From CBDCUC01 sp965222485 (GTDB lineage Bacteria > Pseudomonadota > Alphaproteobacteria > Rhizobiales > Hyphomicrobiaceae), in the NCBI GenBank assembly GCA_965222485.1, contig CBDCUC010000040.1, forward strand, positions 1,364,001 through 1,428,000: DNA of 64,000 nt. The letters are read 5' to 3'. This document shows, in pieces, positions 63,301 to 64,000 of this stretch. The position numbers and the translations under genes are program-made. Under the pieces are notes generated by a model. It worked only from the letters and a program-made list of their open reading frames with translations. It was not told where the DNA came from and made no database searches. Within the stretch, counting starts at the first letter, position 1; the number at the start of each line of letters is the position of its first letter.

Positions 63301-64000
63301 AGGCAAAGGGGCTGTTCCGAACCAAGCTGAAGCGCAAAAAGAAAAAGAAGGACGTTGTCGCAACGCCCACGGTGCAGAAAGCACCTGCCGCACAGTCTGC
63401 AAGCTCTGAGCAGGCGGAGGCATCGGCACGTGTTGTTACAGGGTTGCCTAATAGCACTGTGCGTCCCGTTGATAAGCCTCAGGTGGAGGCTGCATCATTA
63501 CCGAAGGGTGCACCACCGGCCCATGCTGCTAATGCAGCCAATGGTGCAGGCGGGCGTCCGACCAAGGCGCCGCCGTCACGGCCTGTGCCCGCTGCAGCAC
63601 CCAAAGTGCATGCAAAAGCGCCACCGCCCTCGCAATCTGGTGCAGGAGGCAGTTCAAAAACCAAGGGTGTACCTGCGTCGGGCAATTCGGGCCGCGCTGA
63701 ACCTAAGACCGCGCCGACCGCGCCGATCAGGGGGCGGGATTCGGTCATGCCGCCTCAGCGCTCCGGCGGTATTTCGGTTCCCTCGCGCTCCGCTCCGGGC
63801 AAGACGCTGCGGCCGGCGCAGCCTCCGCCCATTCCCCAATCTCCGAACGACAATCCGCAAGCTCGCTCCGTGTCAGCGAGGAAGGAGCCCCCGCCTGCGC
63901 AAGCAAGGGCGCGCGCGCGGTCGCAAGGCGGTTTGCCCGCAGATCTACAAAGCGTTTTGAATGGTAATCGGGATCGGCAAGGTCCGGCGACGACAGGCGG
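60387..64000 (+). CDS. 7TM-PAS-GGDEF-EAL protein with altered catalytic motifs (cut by window end)
   Basis: More than 1200 residues are visible and the frame is open at the window edge. The order is a signal segment (1-30), a periplasmic domain (30-185), about seven membrane helices (190-395), a PAS domain (405-530), GGDEF (about 535-700), EAL (about 710-975) and a long Pro/Ala/Lys-rich tail from about 985. The GGDEF signature reads GGDKF and the EAL signature KAF; the later DDFG motif reads DEFG. Such changes usually abolish cyclase and phosphodiesterase activity, so it may be a cyclic-di-GMP binding or scaffold protein. It is coupled to the acetyltransferase gene (TGATG). Confidence 0.9.
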   Translation, partial: MPGRQKDWGKMLAVFFAAMMLVLANAGLAVALEPIEVDPNEDVIEIAQKGEFYTDRGDSLQVETAVGRDGLTARMSVDAATSGTNPNWIVFALKNSSDKRIERWLTAPRYEMVGSGAVWPDLDARRIERVTPSVGFVPERVKSERADIFRVTLEPGQTITFVSELASERFVRVSLWKPLAYELKIRDRRLFNGIMLGLTGLLAIFLTAVFAANHKAIFPTAALVAWCVLTYLCVDFGFFHKLFNLAPEDNAVYRAATESAMAASLVVFLHTFLRLGLSHGLVRMLLGVWILAQLALVAVAAIDPRLAATFARLSFILIGAVGAALTLYLAIRGQDRALALIPTWMLFLVWIFGMGVALTGRLSSEVAVAGLIAGLVLIVVLIGFTVTQFAFRSLEPVYGSSPSEQQIRSLAVDGAGASVWEWNGRRDEVKVSPLVESSLGLNIGELCTKTSDFSTHVHPDDRERFRLMLWSVQERSGGRIHGDFRLRHSDNSYRWFELEAASVPSADRRNVRCVGLLREITEHKRSSERLMQNAVHCALTGLPHRELFIDRLRTAMLRAKTDQEIRPTIICIDIDKFKSANSSFGLVVGDSLLLTVARRLQRHLGLYDTLSRLGGDKFAILLIGGQDPQELAGLAERIRRSLRSPIKIAGRDIVLTGSLGIAVHDGEDREPEDLLKEAEIAMYRAKRSGADRIEIFRPEMRTERDERRPLEDDLRKALEKNQIKILYQPIVYLPTEELAGFKAFVRWEHPKLGMLGTQSFVPLAEESDLIVRLGSYVLTRAAQTLSKWQRELPRSESPLFVSVNVTSRPLFRHDLVQDVRHILSRVSVPKGTLRLEVTEALAMENPEQAVEILQQLRGTGVELALDEFGSGYSSLSYLQRFPFDTIKIDKELVQSGVSGDEAGSAIVRSMVALSHELGKKVVAEGVEHPDDVGFLRSIGCEYAQGFYYGEAMPEREVVQLLRIVRKSESKIEAKGLFRTKLKRKKKKKDVVATPTVQKAPAAQSASSEQAEASARVVTGLPNSTVRPVDKPQVEAASLPKGAPPAHAANAANGAGGRPTKAPPSRPVPAAAPKVHAKAPPPSQSGAGGSSKTKGVPASGNSGRAEPKTAPTAPIRGRDSVMPPQRSGGISVPSRSAPGKTLRPAQPPPIPQSPNDNPQARSVSARKEPPPAQARARARSQGGLPADLQSVLNGNRDRQGPATTG

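Noticed and set aside
63355..63960. 201-codon plus frame in the tail of the GGDEF-EAL gene
   Set aside because: It is an Arg/Pro-rich alternate frame of the Pro/Ala-rich tail; the main frame continues from the EAL domain to the window end.

Overview
This looks like a stretch of the main chromosome of an alphaproteobacterium of the order Hyphomicrobiales (Rhizobiales), possibly near Hyphomicrobium or Filomicrobium. The order-level placement rests on the cox locus layout (coxB-coxA-ctaB-coxF-ctaG-coxC-DUF983-SURF1-thrC-M16 peptidase-GNAT-GGDEF/EAL protein), the rpmH-rnpA-yidC-engB ... argB-HAD block, an FtcR/Rem flagellar regulator, an IalB-type protein, a phasin and a BcsS protein. The genus guess is weak. 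I found no rRNA, tRNA, CRISPR array, insertion sequence or phage gene.

Layout. Positions 1-4082 hold the ribosomal protein L34, RNase P protein, YidC and EngB genes. Positions 4137-12094 hold a set of unrelated genes (MarC, siderophore receptor, SAF-domain oxidoreductase, aldo/keto reductase, Clp_N-domain protein) that separates engB from argB and its HAD partner (12675-14461). Positions 14608-17717 encode a type I secretion ABC transporter and its membrane fusion protein. Then come a small two-helix membrane protein, a GntR regulator, FtcR, a PilZ protein and a cysteine-rich small ORF. The minus-strand run 24146-21618 is an unknown periplasmic protein followed by ExbB, ExbD and TonB, which can energise receptors such as the one at 5143. 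Positions 24658-29558 carry a lipid A N-terminal-domain protein, a GT2 polyprenyl-phosphate glycosyltransferase, a GT39/GT83 membrane glycosyltransferase and a fused PabB-PabC.

Positions 29647-36278 are sparse: two small membrane proteins, a 610-residue protein of unknown function, about 1.5 kb with no convincing gene, a serine hydrolase and a DUF2147 protein. Positions 36279-39266 encode a DevC-DevA-DevB type ABC exporter. Facing it across a shared strong terminator is a TetR-MFP-RND efflux operon (44535-39387) with a likely operator at 44786-44803. Next come BcsS, a phasin, a PcfJ-like protein, a rhodanese and an IalB-like protein. From 50028 to the window end runs the cytochrome c oxidase locus followed by threonine synthase, an M16 peptidase, an acetyltransferase and a large 7TM-PAS-GGDEF-EAL protein cut by the window edge.

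Items least explained by known biology: the cysteine-rich ORF with a strict 11-residue CxxxC repeat (21179-21442); a Clp_N domain without its ATPase, fused to a long proline-rich linker; the paralogous pair of small membrane proteins; the 610-residue orphan; and the GGDEF/EAL protein in which both catalytic signatures are altered. I did not find a clear multi-gene system that I would call new.
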